A stretch of DNA of 64,000 nucleotides from Torymus aiolomorphi (Eukaryota; Arthropoda; Insecta; Hymenoptera; Torymidae), in assembly GCA_036365515.1 (NCBI GenBank), contig CM070877.1:56518475-56582474 (forward strand), written 5' to 3'. This document shows positions 11,371 to 25,323 of this stretch, piece after piece. The notes under the pieces were generated by a model. It was not told the DNA's origin, made no database searches, and worked only from the letters and a program-made list of their open reading frames with translations. Made by a program: the position numbers and the translations under genes. Position 1 is the stretch's first letter. Each line of letters opens with the position of its first letter.

Positions 11371-11854
11371 TTTGCATCACTGTTCGAAGACAGATCTTCT
11401 TTACTTTTGACGAATTCACTTTCTCCTTCCATCTATGATTTATTTTTAATTTTGTCAATGATTTATATTTTATTTATGAAACTGAATCTTCAGTTTTCTT
11501 CGAATTTATCTGACATTTTGCAAAAAATATATTCTTGGGAATACAGAATATAAAAATAACTTGAAACAACAGTAGGCTGAAAACAAATCTGAAGATTGCT
11601 ATATCTTGAAACGAAGAAAACTGGGAGTATTCGAATTTCACGTATAGCTAGCGAGGCGCGCTGTCCTACAGGGGGACGCTAGAACGTGAGGATGATGCGG
11701 AAGTGTGTCCGACGACGAGTTGACATTATTCTCGTCAAAGTCGGAAAGCCCTCGTACTTAGGCCTGGGGAGGTACGAGGGTTATCACCCCTAGGGCGGCT
11801 GACTCACCTGCGATCGGAACAGGAATTCTAGCGTGCGGGTTTTTCAATAAATGT
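11371..11854. other. Unique centre of the palindromic transposon
   Basis: This lies between the two arms. The left half is AT-rich and includes remnants resembling the acidic coding segment. The right half (about 11,640-11,830) is GC-richer and sits directly upstream of the right gene's ATG, so it may be its leader or promoter. No separate gene seen. Confidence 0.45.
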
Positions 11855-13727
11855 ATGGGTACTAAAACTAACTTTAATAACATTGAGATTGCGTCGGGAT
11901 CTAACGAACAAGTTGATCACGACTGTGAAGGTGATTTCGACAGTTATTGCTATATTTGTGCGGAATATGTGTGGAAAAAACATAAAAAGCATATAACTGA
12001 AAGAATAAAAGATTTATTCAAAGCATGCTTTGAAGTAGAAATTTCCCAGCAAAACTCGACGTGGGTTTCGCATATTATATGTGCTAAATGTTACAAAATG
12101 TTAGATAAATTCGACAAAACTGGAGGTAAAAGTAAAATAAAGTTTCTGAAACCAGCTATTTGGAAAAAACCATTAGATAAAAGTGACTGTTACTTTTGCA
12201 TGACAAATGTAACTGGGGTAAATAAGGTGCGACCAGATAAAATATTGTATGCGACAGTTTCTAGTGTCGTTCGTCCACAGAAGCAAATAGTCGAAAGTTT
12301 GATAGATGAGGTTTTACGAGACAGCTTTATACAAGGAATAGATGGTATGCAAGTTGCTTGTGGTACAGAAGAAGACGTAGAAAATCTTAACCACCATTCA
12401 GACGACGATACTGACGAAAATGAATCATTGACAGAAGCAGAAAGTGAATCCGTCGAAAGTGAAGAAGAACTGTCTTCGGACAGTGATGAGGAGTATGTTC
12501 CCATTGATAAAGAGAAAAGCCAAAAAAATCTCTCAAGCTCAACTTAATGACATATTTAGGAATGCTGGATTAGCAAAAGACGCAGCTGAATAAATGGCTT
12601 CACAATTAAAGTCTTACAATGTATTAGAAAAGGACGTAAACGTCACATTTTATCGAAACCGAGAAGAAGCGTTTCGACCATTCTTCACTGGCGAATCTGA
12701 TCTAGTGTACTGCACGGATGAACGAGGACGTATTAATGAGTTCAAACCAAATTTATACAAGCCAGAAGAATGGAGGTTATTCATCGATTCATCCAAGCGA
12801 AGCCTGAAGGCAGTTCTTCTTCACAATATGAACGTGTATGCTCCGTTACCATTGGCTCATTCAACTGTACTCAAAGAAGAATACTGTAACATCGAAAAGG
12901 TTTTAAATAAAATAAAGTATAGTGAGCACGAATGGTTCATTTGCGGAGACCTGAAAATATTGTCCATAATACTAGGTCAACAATCAGGTTTTACCAAGTA
13001 CCCATGCCATTTATACATGTTTGACAGTCGAGATAGAGCAAAACACTATAATACAAAAGTATGGCCAGCGAGCCCATCACTTACTCCAGATTCCAGCAAT
13101 GTCATCAATTGTCCTCTTGTCGATCCTAGCAAAATCCTTTTACCTCCTTTACATAACAAATTAGGGCTGATGAAACAATTTATTAAAGCTCTCGATAAAG
13201 AAGGGCGATGCTTCAAATACTTAGAAACCATCTTAACGAATATAACTCTGGTTAAATTGAAGGAAAGTATCTTTGACGGACCTTAAATTCGCAAAATGTT
13301 CAGAAACGAAGAATTCGTCAAAAGTATGAATGATACCGAGAAGGCAGCCTGGTTGAGCTTCAAAGATGTTGCAACAAAATTTCTTGGTAACAATAAAGAT
13401 GGGAACTATAAGAGCATCGTAGAAACTATGGTACAAAACTTCAAAAAATTGGGTTGCTTAATGAATTTAAAACTCCACTTTCTCGATTCGCACATTGATG
13501 AATTTCCACCAGTCCTGGGTGACTACAGTGAAGAGCATGGTGAAAGATTTCATCAGGATATGAAGGAATTTGAACGTAGGTGGCAAGGAAAATATGGCGT
13601 GAACATGATGGGGGACTATTGCTGGATGTTAAAAAGAGATGTAAAATCCAATAACAAAAAGCGGCGTAGAAATCCTTTGCATAGGTCGTTCGATGACAAG
13701 CGTACACGCAAGCGTAAGCCAATTTAG
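11855..13727 (+). pseudogene. Transposase-like gene, right (longer) copy, three disabling lesions
   Basis: The ATG at 11,855 opens a 230-codon frame with Cys/His pairs (SYCYICAEYVWKKH, HIICAKCYKML, CYFCMTNV) that look like an N-terminal zinc-binding domain, followed by an acidic stretch around SDSDEEYVP. The frame shifts in an A-run near 12,522, and a TAA stop at about 12,591-12,593 replaces a Leu codon. Frame 12,594-13,286 carries EEAFRPFFTGESDLVYCTD, FIDSSKRSLKAVLLHNMN and KILLPPLHNKLGLMKQF, and ends at a TAA (13,284-13,286) where the left copy has CAA. The frame then reopens to 13,727 with EEHGERFHQDMKEF, DYCWMLKRD and a basic tail. The full-length product would be about 620 residues. I infer that it is a transposase from its terminal repeats and copy structure, not from a named family match. 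Confidence 0.72.
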
Positions 13728-14382
13728 TTCTTGTGCAAATTGACTGAGTAGTTTTTTGAGGTTATCTCCGAAATTAGGCGGGCAAATCTCTTTTTCCATA
13801 ACAAAATTCGGATTCAGCAAGCCAAAATACATAAAAAGAAAGTGTTTTTGATGTGATGGAAATAATCTTATTTTTTTCTTCTCAAGTTTTTCCACAGAAA
13901 CACGGCTTCTCGACAGTTTTTTGAGGTTACCTCCGAAACTCGGCGGTCAAACCTCTTTTTCTATCACGAATTTGGATTCAGCAAGCCAAAATACATAAAA
14001 ATAAAGTGTTTTTGATGTGATGGAAACAATGTTTTTTTTTTTCTTCTCAAGTTTTTCCACAGAAACACGGCTTTGCGACAGTTTTTTGAGGTTATCTCCG
14101 AAACTCGGCTGTCAAACCTCTTTTTCCATAACAAATTTAGATTCAGCAAGCCAAAATACATAAAAATAAAGTATTTTTGATGTGATGGTAACAATGTTTT
14201 TTTTTTATTCTCAAGTTTTTCCACAGAAACGGCTTTTCGACAGTTTTTTGAGGTTATGTTCAAAAAATGCGGCCAACCTCCTACTGTTAACGCCCGATTC
14301 GGATTCAACGGGAAAAAATACAAAAGAAAAGTATAGTCTCCATCCCAGAACCGACAGATTTTTTTTTTGTGGGCCTGTGTAA

Positions 14383-15595
14383 TTATTTACAGTTAATAGG
14401 ATTCCAGTTAGTAGTACTCAAATTAATTTAAAATATTTTGACTATATGGAAACACATTTTATTAAAAATAATATATAGATGAAGAAAAAAAGTAATAAAA
14501 AGTTTCGTTTTTAATGATAACATAGAATGGAATGACATTACAAAGATCACTGAGAAAGCATTCTGCTAAAGTTAGTAGCAGTTTTGAGTATGTCCCGATT
14601 GTGAAACACTGATATTTAATACATTTACACAAAGATTTTTTAATTTCTCTTGCCCAATTTATGTAATAGGTAATTAGTTTTGCCTAATTCATAATACACA
14701 AAATGCATATACTTCGTAATTAAAAGTTTTTCAAAGATTGAAGAAAGAGAAAACATAACCAACAAACTGTGAGTATGGTAGTACGAAAGTTAATGTTTTA
14801 TTATTTAAATTTCTATTGCAAATTTGTGCATCTTTTAAACGTACATAAAAATTATTGAAAATAACGTTAAATGTGTAAATAATATTGCTCAATCAATATT
14901 CGTGACTTGATAGATAATATATTGTAAAATAAGAAATTTTAAAATGTAAACGTTTGGCATATATTTATGATAAATTAAAGTATTTTCGTATCAGAACGTT
15001 TAATAGTAATTTTATTATGATTAATATTTATATTTTTATCATTTACAAATATCAAAAGGCTGTTATAATCATCGTAAACTCTAGAACAGTAGTAACCGAT
15101 GTTGAAAAAGTACTCTAATTTGAAGAAAAAATCATAATTATTATATAATTTAGCTGTAATAAATTTTGATTGGATATTTTCATAAGGAAACTTAGAAAAA
15201 CCATTTTAACGTTAAAATAAAAGTCTTGATTAATTTTTTGATAATATTCGTTACTCAATAAGTATATATATATATCTCTCAATAAGTGTCTACTGGAGGA
15301 ATATACGTTTTAATAATTCTATATTTTAAAAAAATTGTAAAAAAAATTGAACCGTTCTAATTATTTCAAAATGCTTATATACAGAATGAATTGCTTTAAA
15401 AAAACAAAATAATATTTATATCGATTTACTAATAAAATCTCAGCTTTTATTTAGTGTTTTACAAAAGGAACATTAAAATGGAAAAATTGGGACATACGAC
15501 GTAGATCGTGTTTCATAATAAGGTAATTTAAACGTCTCGAGTTTTTATTAATATAATTAAATTAAATTTAAACATTAAAACACATTCAGTAAATT
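14383..15595. other. AT-rich intergenic DNA, no gene seen
   Basis: A low-complexity AT-rich stretch with scattered poly-A/T tracts and a short TATATATATA near 15,263. I see no long frame, RNA gene or terminal repeat. Confidence 0.55.
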
Positions 15596-17040
15596 GATTT
15601 TATATACGGAAAGACCTGTTTAAGGTATAGCAAAAAGATTTTTGATCGAAACATGGTTTATGGGGAAGATTATGAAAAACTGAAAACCCCTCCAAATTCG
15701 TTCCATAACTGGTACTTTTACCTTATACGAGCTATAAAAGCGCCCATAGTTGGAGCAGTGTGAGAATCGGCAAAAGAAGGCCCGCGCCGCTCGCGCGACT
15801 CTGCTACGCTCGAAGAAATATATATAGATATACGAGCGATCAGTGCGTTGCGTCGAGACGGAGTGGGGGAATCGGTAGAAGAAGATTCGGCCGGCGCAAC
15901 TCACGAAAGGCGGCGGTGCTCGCACTAAACTGTATACAACGCGCGATCAGTTTTACGAATAGTTGCGGAGCGGGGGAAATCGAAGGTGCGGCTCGGCCCG
16001 CTGGCTCGCGTAAATCTACGATGTGCTCGAACTATTAGAGGCTTGACACTGCCTCTACGGACGGCGAAGAGTGGGGGGAACCAACAGCTCGGCTTGGTCG
16101 ACTCAAGCGCTTGAACATAATGTGGCCGCGCGGATGCTGCATCGGCGACGCGCCTCGGCAGGGCTCGGAGGCGCTCGGAAGGATTCGCCGAATTGCCGTT
16201 GGCTGCAATGTTGTTATATGAGCGCGCGTGGATTGAGTGTCTGCGCCGTTCACCAGCCGTTTTTCAGTTTCTAGCGATTCTAGCTATGTCCCAGGCGCCG
16301 GAAAATTTGTCGCTTCTGTCTCTCCATATAGAGCAACCTGCTGATGCAATTGGAAAAACTAATCACCGTTTTTATAGTTTTTGATTCGTAGAATCTAAAT
16401 TTAAAGGTTACAATTTAACAAAATTGCAATAACCTTCATTTAAATGCATTTGTTTAAACAAATAAAAACAGTCTTTTGCGATCAGAATAATTCTTTCTTA
16501 AAAATTAAGGCAACTTTAAGATTAAAATGATCCTTTCAACATCTACAAAAACATTCAAAGAGTTATTTATTTCAACATCTACAAAAATATTCAAAGAGTT
16601 ATAAATTTTTAAAATATTAATTTTCAGTATTTGAGAGATTTTTAATAACAGCCACAAAATTAAACGTCAAGTAAAAATTATTACCGTTATTTATCGTTTA
16701 CCATCCAAAAAAGGATGTGCATAGTTAAATATACTCTGTATTATATATAATTCACATTAATATACGAGTAAATCTTAGGAACTCTTTAACTTTTTGGGAA
16801 CTCGAAAATAGTAGACAAATGAGCCAAAGCTCAAAATGATTGTCATTCAATAAAAAAAATAAAAGAAACAATAATAAATAATGACAAATCAGTCCGAAAC
16901 TCACGAGGGAAGTTTCTCACGTCTGGATCATGGATATGGATAAAACTTCAGGTTGTAATTTTGTAGCTTAAGAATTGACGGAAATTTCACCTTTTTTTTT
17001 AAACGACAAAACATAAAACAGGGATTTAATTTTGAAGAAA
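15596..17040 (+). repeat. Dispersed repeat with a GC-rich block, copy A
   Basis: A GC-rich block (about 15,740-16,260) is followed by AT-rich DNA to about 16,800. From 16,150 to 16,800 it matches the inverted complement of 36,740-36,115; shared landmarks include CTCGGAAGGATTCGCCGAATTG, the CAGCCGTTTTTCAGTTTCTAG region and GAACTCTTTAACTTTTTGG. From 16,885 to 17,000 it matches 33,305-33,410 directly (GTTTCTCACGTCTGGAT). The short GC-rich frames here are not conserved as protein between copies, so I do not call genes. Class unknown. Confidence 0.6.
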
Positions 17041-17049
17041 CATCGACAG

Positions 17050-17510
17050 GACAAAGTTTTTCTTGTTCGTTCAGCCATTCTGAATATGAAAAAAATTATT
17101 TACAAACCCTATTGAATAGTATATTTTTTGGCGCTACTTTTAAATCTAAAAATTGAGGAAAATTTCGTCTTTTTTCTAAACGACGACACTTATAAATACT
17201 GACATCTTCCTATTTGATCTTTACATGAATAATTATCTACACTGAAATTATTACTTTAAAACTTATGATTTTCAGTGTAGATAATTATTTGCGCAAAGAT
17301 CAAATAGACAGATGCCAATATTTATAAGGGTTGTAGTTTAAATGCAAGACAAAATTTTCCTTAATTTTTAGATTTAAAAGTAGCGCCAAAAAAGTATAGC
17401 ATTCAAAAATGCTTGTAAATAATTTTGTTCATATTCATAAAGGCTCAATGAATAGGAATATTTTATTTCAATTTCACAAAAGATGAAAGAACAAGAAAAA
17501 CTTAAACTGA
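17050..17510. mobile_element. Palindromic MITE-like element (~460 bp)
   Basis: The arms pair from about 17,056 (AAAGTTTTTCTTGTTC) to about 17,505 (GAACAAGAAAAACTT) and include TTTTTTGGCGCTACTTTTAA and ATAATTATCTACACTGAAA with their complements. The loop is around 17,250. A half copy lacking most of one arm lies at about 33,780-34,030. No coding capacity. The target duplication was not resolved. Confidence 0.65.
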
Positions 17511-17530
17511 TGAGTGTGCCATCAAAAAAA

Positions 17531-17562
17531 CCGCTGCCAATTCATTGGCACGTAGCTTCCTC
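17531..17562. repeat. Shared end-like motif GCTGCCAATTCATTGGC ... GCTTCCTC
   Basis: The same ~30-base motif occurs inverted near 35,809-35,842 and again, slightly changed, near 51,780-51,809. It includes the small palindrome GCCAAT-TC-ATTGGC. It may mark the end of a non-autonomous element family; the type is not identified. Confidence 0.5.
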
Positions 17563-17569
17563 CAAATTA

Positions 17570-18990
17570 ATGTATCTTCCTATATGTATAGTATATATTT
17601 TAAATATAAGATATGTTTAATCATTATACTTTTTTTTCAATGATTTAATAATTCATTAATATTTAAATAATTGCATAATTTTTCTTATTATTGAAATTAT
17701 TTGTTATTTGACACTTATTTTATTAAAAAAAAGTAATATTTTAAAATATAAAATTAAAAAATTGCTATCTACCCTGAGATCAACTTACTCACATTTTCAA
17801 AATCATATATAATAACTTCATTTTTGACATTATAAATATATTATTATTCAATAATTGTGCATCTTTGTTATAAATAATTGTGTAAATATTACAAAAATTG
17901 AAATTATACTTCTAATTTTGATTTTTTGAATGATCCGTTATAGTTTTCGTCATCCTTTTCTTTATTTATTTTCAATAAAATATAGTTGATTGTTGATTTT
18001 GTCATTTCTTACAACATCTAAATAAAAAAAAAGCAAGTAAAATATTATGTAAACACAAATATCAGTGGCAGCTAATAAAAACATTTACATAACTTTGTAA
18101 AGGCAAAATGAGCGTATATATAACTATATAACCGTGAACCATAAATGTTTAAACATTAAAATATTTATCTCAAAATTAAGTGAGGGTAATTCTTACTATA
18201 TTCACTTCTTAAATCGTGATTATTCAAAAAATTAGTGTACACCCGACAAAGTTGATTTTTTTCAAACGTGCCTAATCAATTTTAAAATCCTGCAATCTCA
18301 TTGGACGATTCCAATTTAGGGTTAATGTTTACACAGTAGTATACAACGATAAATGAGGAGTTTCCACCATATGTTTATAGCACAATTTTTCCGATATTGT
18401 GATTTTTATGACGGCATTATCCGGTGAACTACCTTAAATTTAATTATCCCTTGCGGTCAGTTTTACCCGAGTAAAATTTTAAATTTACTCACATTATCAA
18501 AAAATGAAAAATTACAACAATTTTACTCCAGTTATTTACACCCGAGGGAAGTTGATTCTTTCCGAACGTGCATAGTCAATTTTAAAATCCTGTAATCTCA
18601 TTGGACGATTTTTTCTTGTTATTTAAATTTTTTGTTATTTCACACTTATTTTATTCAATTTGTTTAAGACACAAATAATTATTTTTCATATTAATGATTT
18701 TGACGTGTTCAGCTGATAAAATAGGATTAATGATAAAGTATGAGTATTACACCATCTTCATAAAACACAAAATCAAATAAAATATTATGTAAACACAAAT
18801 ATCAGTAGCAGCTAATAAAAACATTTACACAAACTTCTAAAGGCAAAATGAGTCTATATAAAATTATATGCTCATGAACCATAACAGTTTCAACTTTAAA
18901 ATTTTTATCTCAAAATTGAGAGAGGGTAATTCTTACTATATTCACTTCAAATCGCGATTATTCGAACATTTAATTCAAACTCAAAATGAC
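17570..18990. repeat. AT-rich stretch with two long direct duplications
   Basis: A block around 18,030-18,235 (ATTATGTAAACACAAATATCAGT..CAGCTAATAAAAACATTTACA, GGTAATTCTTACTATATTCACTTC) recurs at about 18,775-18,965. A second block (GTTGATT..TTTC.AACGTGC.TA.TCAATTTTAAAATCCTG) occurs near 18,250 and 18,548. No gene. Confidence 0.65.
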
Positions 18991-18999
18991 TAATTTCAT

Positions 19000-20170
19000 G
19001 TTTCTGCAGAGCACGCTGTAAATTAACCTCAATAAAAAACAAAAGCAAATAAACAACACGCTCGCGCATCATGCGTCATTTCCATTTTCTAGTAACATAT
19101 ACATAAAACCGTTGCCGAAAAATTACGATTTAAAAAGAGGGCTGAAACAGTTTTAACAGTTTTAAACTCAAATATATCTGAAATTTATAAACTAATTCTT
19201 TTACACTAACAATTCATGTAATAAATAATATACAAACTTTACACCTACATCAAATCTACATCTCCATCAAAATTCAAAGTAAATAAATTTTACTCTAGTT
19301 CTTGTGCGACATACAAAGTCCTTTCCAGAAATACCAAAATTTTAAATATCCAATGTCTCAAAAACTAACCATATAATCTGGATGAAATTTTACAATTTTA
19401 CACAGGTATTGCCTATATTGCATACAAAATAGTCTATAAAATTCAAACTGATACATTAATTCGTCATTGAGAAATTACAATTTTGAAAAATACGTAAAAA
19501 AATTTTAACATCAAATATATCTAAAAATTATGAGACAATTCTTTTACCTAAAGGACTTATACGATATACATATAAACTTTACATCTCCACAAAATTTGAA
19601 CATGATTAAACCAATTTTTTCTTCTCTAGTTATCATGCGACAAAGAAAATGACTGCAAAATACGAAAATTTTAAATATCAAATATCTCAAAAAGTAATCA
19701 AATGATCTGGATGAAATTCGTACACATATTATCTATATCACATACAAAATTCTCTATAAATCTGGAGCTGATACGTCGAGCCGTTTTCGAGAAATTATGA
19801 TTTGAAAATAAATTTTTTAAATTTTAACCTCAAATATTTCCGAAATTTCTGGAACAATCATTTTGCCCAAGGAACTCGACCCAGAGCTATCCAAAATCTA
19901 CTTCTACAAGGAATTTCGAAGCGATTAAGTCAATTTTACTCCCGTAATCGTTGGACATACAAAACTCGTTTTTTCATATATCAATTTTTTTCTCGAAAAC
20001 TAATCGACAGAATGGATTCAAATTTGTATAGATTATAGCTACTTATGTTCTGCATTATCGTGTTTTTTTTTTTAATTGACCGTTAATTTTTCAAGTTATA
20101 AACTTTAAAAAAAAACACGTTTTTGTTAATAACAAAAGAACCGCAATAGCTAATGTAATTTTTTTTTTGG
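19000..20170 (-). repeat. ~310-340-bp tandem repeat, copy 1 (inverted relative to copies at 23 kb and 34.5 kb)
   Basis: Three degenerate units begin near 19,170, 19,510 and 19,830. Each carries CTCAAATAT.TC.GAAATTT, a block around GAAATTACGATTT and a GGACATACAAA.TC segment. The outer edge (19,010-19,100: ACCTCAATAAAAAACAAAAGCAA then TTTCCATTTTCTAGTA) is the complement of 23,705-23,800 and of 35,225-35,300. Non-coding. Confidence 0.7.
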
Positions 20171-20742
20171 AAAATATGTTTGGTAGTATTCCGGGGATTT
20201 AATTTGGTCGCCAATTTATTTCGGGTACAGTTTTATCGCCAGAAAGAATAAACAACTATAAAATCAGGGAAAAACCAAAAACAGCGAAAATAGAATTTAT
20301 TTTCCACTTGCACCCCTACATAATCGACTGTTTCGAAGTATTCCGATGATTCAATTTGGTCACAAATTTATTTCTGGTACATTTTTATTGCCAGAATAAA
20401 TAAACAACTATAAAATAGAGGAAAATACTAAAATAAACGAAAATAGAATTTTCTTTCTAATCACACCCCCATATAATCCACTGGTTGGAAGTATTCCGGG
20501 GATTAAATTTCGTCGCCAATTTTTTTGTGGTTGAGTCTTATCGTCAGAATCCATAAGCAAGAATAAAATCGGCGCAAAAAACTAAAAGCAACGAACATAG
20601 AATCTTTTGTCCAGTTGCACCCCCATATAATCGACTATTTGGAGGCGTTCCGGGGATTCAATTTCCTCGCCAACTTTTTTCTGGTACAGTTTTATCGCCA
20701 GAATCCATAAGCAACAATAAACGAAATAGAATTTTTTCTCTA
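20171..20742. repeat. ~150-bp satellite, left part
   Basis: Four units with TATTCCGGGGATT.AATTTGGTCGCCAATTT start near 20,191, 20,337, 20,489 and 20,643. The units also share TATAATCGACT.TTTGG and ACTATAAAAT. The array resumes at about 21,795 after an insertion. Confidence 0.85.
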
Positions 20743-21017
20743 TTCCTCGGGCGAAAGTGCGCTTTTTTACCGTTTGTTTACACTAGAAGAAGAAGCACTT
20801 TTGCCCACTGCGTGCGTCACTTGTTTCACGCGCGACCGAAAGCTCTATGAACAATGTTTTGAATAGCCTAACCCCATAGACTATACAGCGGATTGTGACT
20901 TTGCGCGCGGAAGTCACAAAAGTGTGCGACTTCGGCGCGGAACTGTCTCGCATCGGGAGCGTAGTGCACTCAAAAAGGATGCTCTACTATGAATTCATGT
21001 ATATTTATTTGGAAATA

Positions 21018-21066
21018 TCCTCTCTCTCTCTCTCTCTCTCTCCCTATCTCTCTTTATCTCTCTCTA
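21018..21066. repeat. (CT)n microsatellite
   Basis: CT repeats interrupted by CCTAT and TTAT. Confidence 0.9.
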
Positions 21067-21079
21067 TTTTAGCCTATTA

Positions 21080-21356
21080 GCGGAACATTATGATATTCGT
21101 ATAAGTATTTTTATAAGTATTTTATTTACCACATGTTCTCTTATTTATTACTTCAAAGATTATCTTTTTAGTTTTCTTTTGCATTGTTATGTTTTTGATA
21201 AATCTTTTATATCTCTTATGTATTTTACGACATAATGAACTAAATTGTTATTGTATTCTATTGTAATTGACTGAAATTTATAATTTTATACTTTTTAATG
21301 TATTTTCTAATTTTTGCCGACATGGCAGAATAAAGATTTATTTATTTATCTATCTA
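21080..21356 (+). mobile_element. Likely 3' tail of a non-LTR retrotransposon or SINE
   Basis: It ends with GCCGACATGGCAGAATAAAG followed by ATTTATTTATCTATCTATC. An AATAAA-type signal followed by a simple A/T-rich repeat is typical of Jockey-like insect retrotransposon 3' ends. No coding sequence remains. Family not assigned. Confidence 0.45.
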
Positions 21357-21690
21357 TCTCTCTATCCCTCTTCCTCTTGACTCACATGAGTATGTAACAA
21401 TCTGCTTGTTCATGTATTTTCGATGCCCGCCCCAACTCGCTACGCTCGTGCTGCAAATGTTAGGCGGGCATCGAACACACATAAACGCGAGCATCGGGAA
21501 AACCAATTGCGACAGGTAAAATAAAATTGAAAAATATAAACTGCAAACTACAAGAACGGCGTGAAGTTGCTAACGCTATCAAAGCATAGGGCGAAAGTAA
21601 AAACATGGCTGCGCAGAGTTGATGGCACCACGATGATTTTCGACTTTTCTAGACTGATTAATTAACGCACTTTCGCACGGGAATAGAGAA

Positions 21691-22217
21691 AAATACTATT
21701 TCTTACACAAGGGTTAAATGGAACTCCTGCATGCACGTGATATGACGGCCTCGGCTTCGCCTCGGTCGTGCCTGCCAAAGTTTCATTTTCCCCCCTTGTA
21801 AGAAAATCTACTATTTTTCAACTTCCACCACTATATAATCGACTATTTGGGGGTGTTCCAGGGATTCAATTCGGTTGCCAATTATCGCCAGAATCCATAA
21901 GCAACAATAAAATCGGGGAAAAAACCAAAAGCAACGAAAATAGAATTTTTTTCCACTTGCACCCCTATATAATCGACTATTTGGGGGTGTTCCGGGGATT
22001 CAATTAGGTCGCCAATTTTTTTCTGGTACAGCTTTATCACCAGAATCCATAAGCAACAATAAAATCGGGAAAAAACCAAAAGCAACGAAAATAGAATTGC
22101 TTCCTATAGAGGAAGCTTTGTAATAGTAAAATTTAAATTTTCTTTGAATTGCTCTAGAAACATGAATAAAGGTGTTAGAAGTTTGTGTCACATGATTTTA
22201 GAAAATGTCTGTATGGA
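21691..22217. repeat. Satellite remainder and flank
   Basis: Two ~134-150-bp units related to the 20.2-kb array lie at about 21,790-22,095 (TTGGGGGTGTTCC.GGGATTCAATT; AAATCGGG.AAAAACCAAAAGCAACGAAAATAGAATT). The preceding 21,695-21,785 contains a GGCCTCGGCTTCGCCTCGG patch. No gene. Confidence 0.7.
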
Positions 22218-24153
<1,936 letters not shown>

Positions 24154-25323
24154 TAGGCCAGTCAAATTAGTTTTTTCATGAAACCTAATTGTAAGCCGAC
24201 CTTATCAAGTGGGTTATGATTGGGGAGGTCATCAGGAACAATAACCCGGTGAATGAGTATAAAAATTTACATGGGAAATGTTTTTAATTAACAATTGAAT
24301 GCTCGGTAAACAGTTTTTCGACTGCTACAAAAAAACTACTGACTTTACAGAAAAAAGTTCAAAGTAAACTTTGTAGATAGTAAAAAGATCTATCAAACGC
24401 AATTTACAGATTTAAATTTAGTTAATTTGTTTATCTGCAAATCGCAAAAAACCGCTTAAAAAGGCCATTTTTACGATTGTTTATTACTCTGTTAAAAATG
24501 TCGCTAGGTGCTTGATAACTCGTTTAAGTATAGCTCTTATAGCACTTAATAAGCAGTTAAAATTTTAGCTAAAAATATTTAATAGTTTTTGCATAATTCC
24601 ATTTATTTATTAGATTTTGGTCATTTTTGCGTGATTTTTCCCAAGCCGTGGGACGTCGTACGAGGATGCAGTAAACGGATTTTGAAAGTTTAACATCTCT
24701 ACTTTCACAAACAATGAATAGCTAAGCGATTTTTTCAAATTTAATTGTTTAAAATCGCAAAATAAAAAGAAGTCATTTTTTTGTTATAAATAAAAGCAAT
24801 TGCGGCTCGACTATTGGTCGTAGATAATCGACAGTAGGTTCGTTGGAAAGCTGGCATTTTTTCACAAATTTTAGGGGGTCTACGAACTCTCTAAGTGCTC
24901 TGGGAGCCGAGATAATTTTTTTTTTGTAAAAATCGCTGTGTCTTCAATTATTAATATTAAGAAACGAGACAGGGACGAAAAATCGAATTAATAGTTGTAC
25001 TAACAGAAAAAAATATTTCGTCACATTTATTGCAAAATTACATTGTTATAAATAATCACGAAGGCGCGGGTCTAAATTGGAGAAGGCTACAAGTGTCACG
25101 CGCAAAAACTGAGCGTAGGAACTTCAAATCCGACGCGCTCGAAATTTTTTTCATATATCGGTATATAATTGACGTAAACCCTTCATTTTTTTTTTAATTT
25201 GGGGTAGCTGGCCAAAATATTAACATATAACCTACTCATTTCCCCGAAAAAGTTTATTTAACAATACTTAATTAACAACAATTATTTTTATTAACTTTTT
25301 TCTGTTTTTTTCATAAATAAATA
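24154..25323 (+). repeat. Left terminal inverted repeat of the 8.1-kb element
   Basis: It is the complement of 31,056-32,239. Landmarks in order from the outer end: CCGACCTTATCAAG, CACCGGG counterpart, ACGTCGTACGAGG, TCGACTATTGGTCGTAGATA, CTAAGTGCTCTGGGAGCCGA, GGCGCGGGTCTAAATTGG and TTTCCCCGAAAAAGTTTATT. Confidence 0.9.

Larger units (their letters stand above)
9439..14379. mobile_element. Palindromic DNA transposon with two head-to-head transposase-like copies
   Basis: The terminal repeats begin CACAGGCCCACAAAAAAAA and continue through TCTGTCGGTTCTGG for well over 60 bases. TAA flanks both ends (9436-9438 and 14380-14382), consistent with a 3-bp target duplication. Inside, the left ~1.9 kb is an inverted, 5'-truncated copy of the right ~2.5 kb, so the whole element is a giant palindrome around a unique centre at about 11,375-11,850. 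Subterminal tandem units of ~164 bp (TTTTTTGAGGTTATCTCCG...TTTTTCCACAGAAAC) occur four times on the right (13,750-14,280) and once or twice on the left (9,560-9,760). CACA-type ends with a 3-bp duplication recall the CACTA/CMC group, but I cannot assign a superfamily. Confidence 0.75.
20743..21690. mobile_element. Insertion with GAAAGTGCG inverted ends inside the 150-bp satellite
   Basis: The left edge TTCTCTATTCCTCGGGCGAAAGTGCG and the complement of the right edge, TTCTCTATTCCCGTGCGAAAGTGCG, are inverted copies. The interior is composite: a CT microsatellite, a non-LTR-like 3' tail at 21,080-21,356, and a hairpin at 21,421-21,471 (CGATGCCCGCC..GGCGGGCATCG). No transposase is seen. It may be a non-autonomous DNA element that later received a SINE/LINE tail. 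Confidence 0.5.

Noticed and set aside
15760..16384. GC-rich region as a host gene exon or CpG-island promoter
   Set aside because: It is repeated inverted at 36.6-36.8 kb and its frames are not conserved between the copies.
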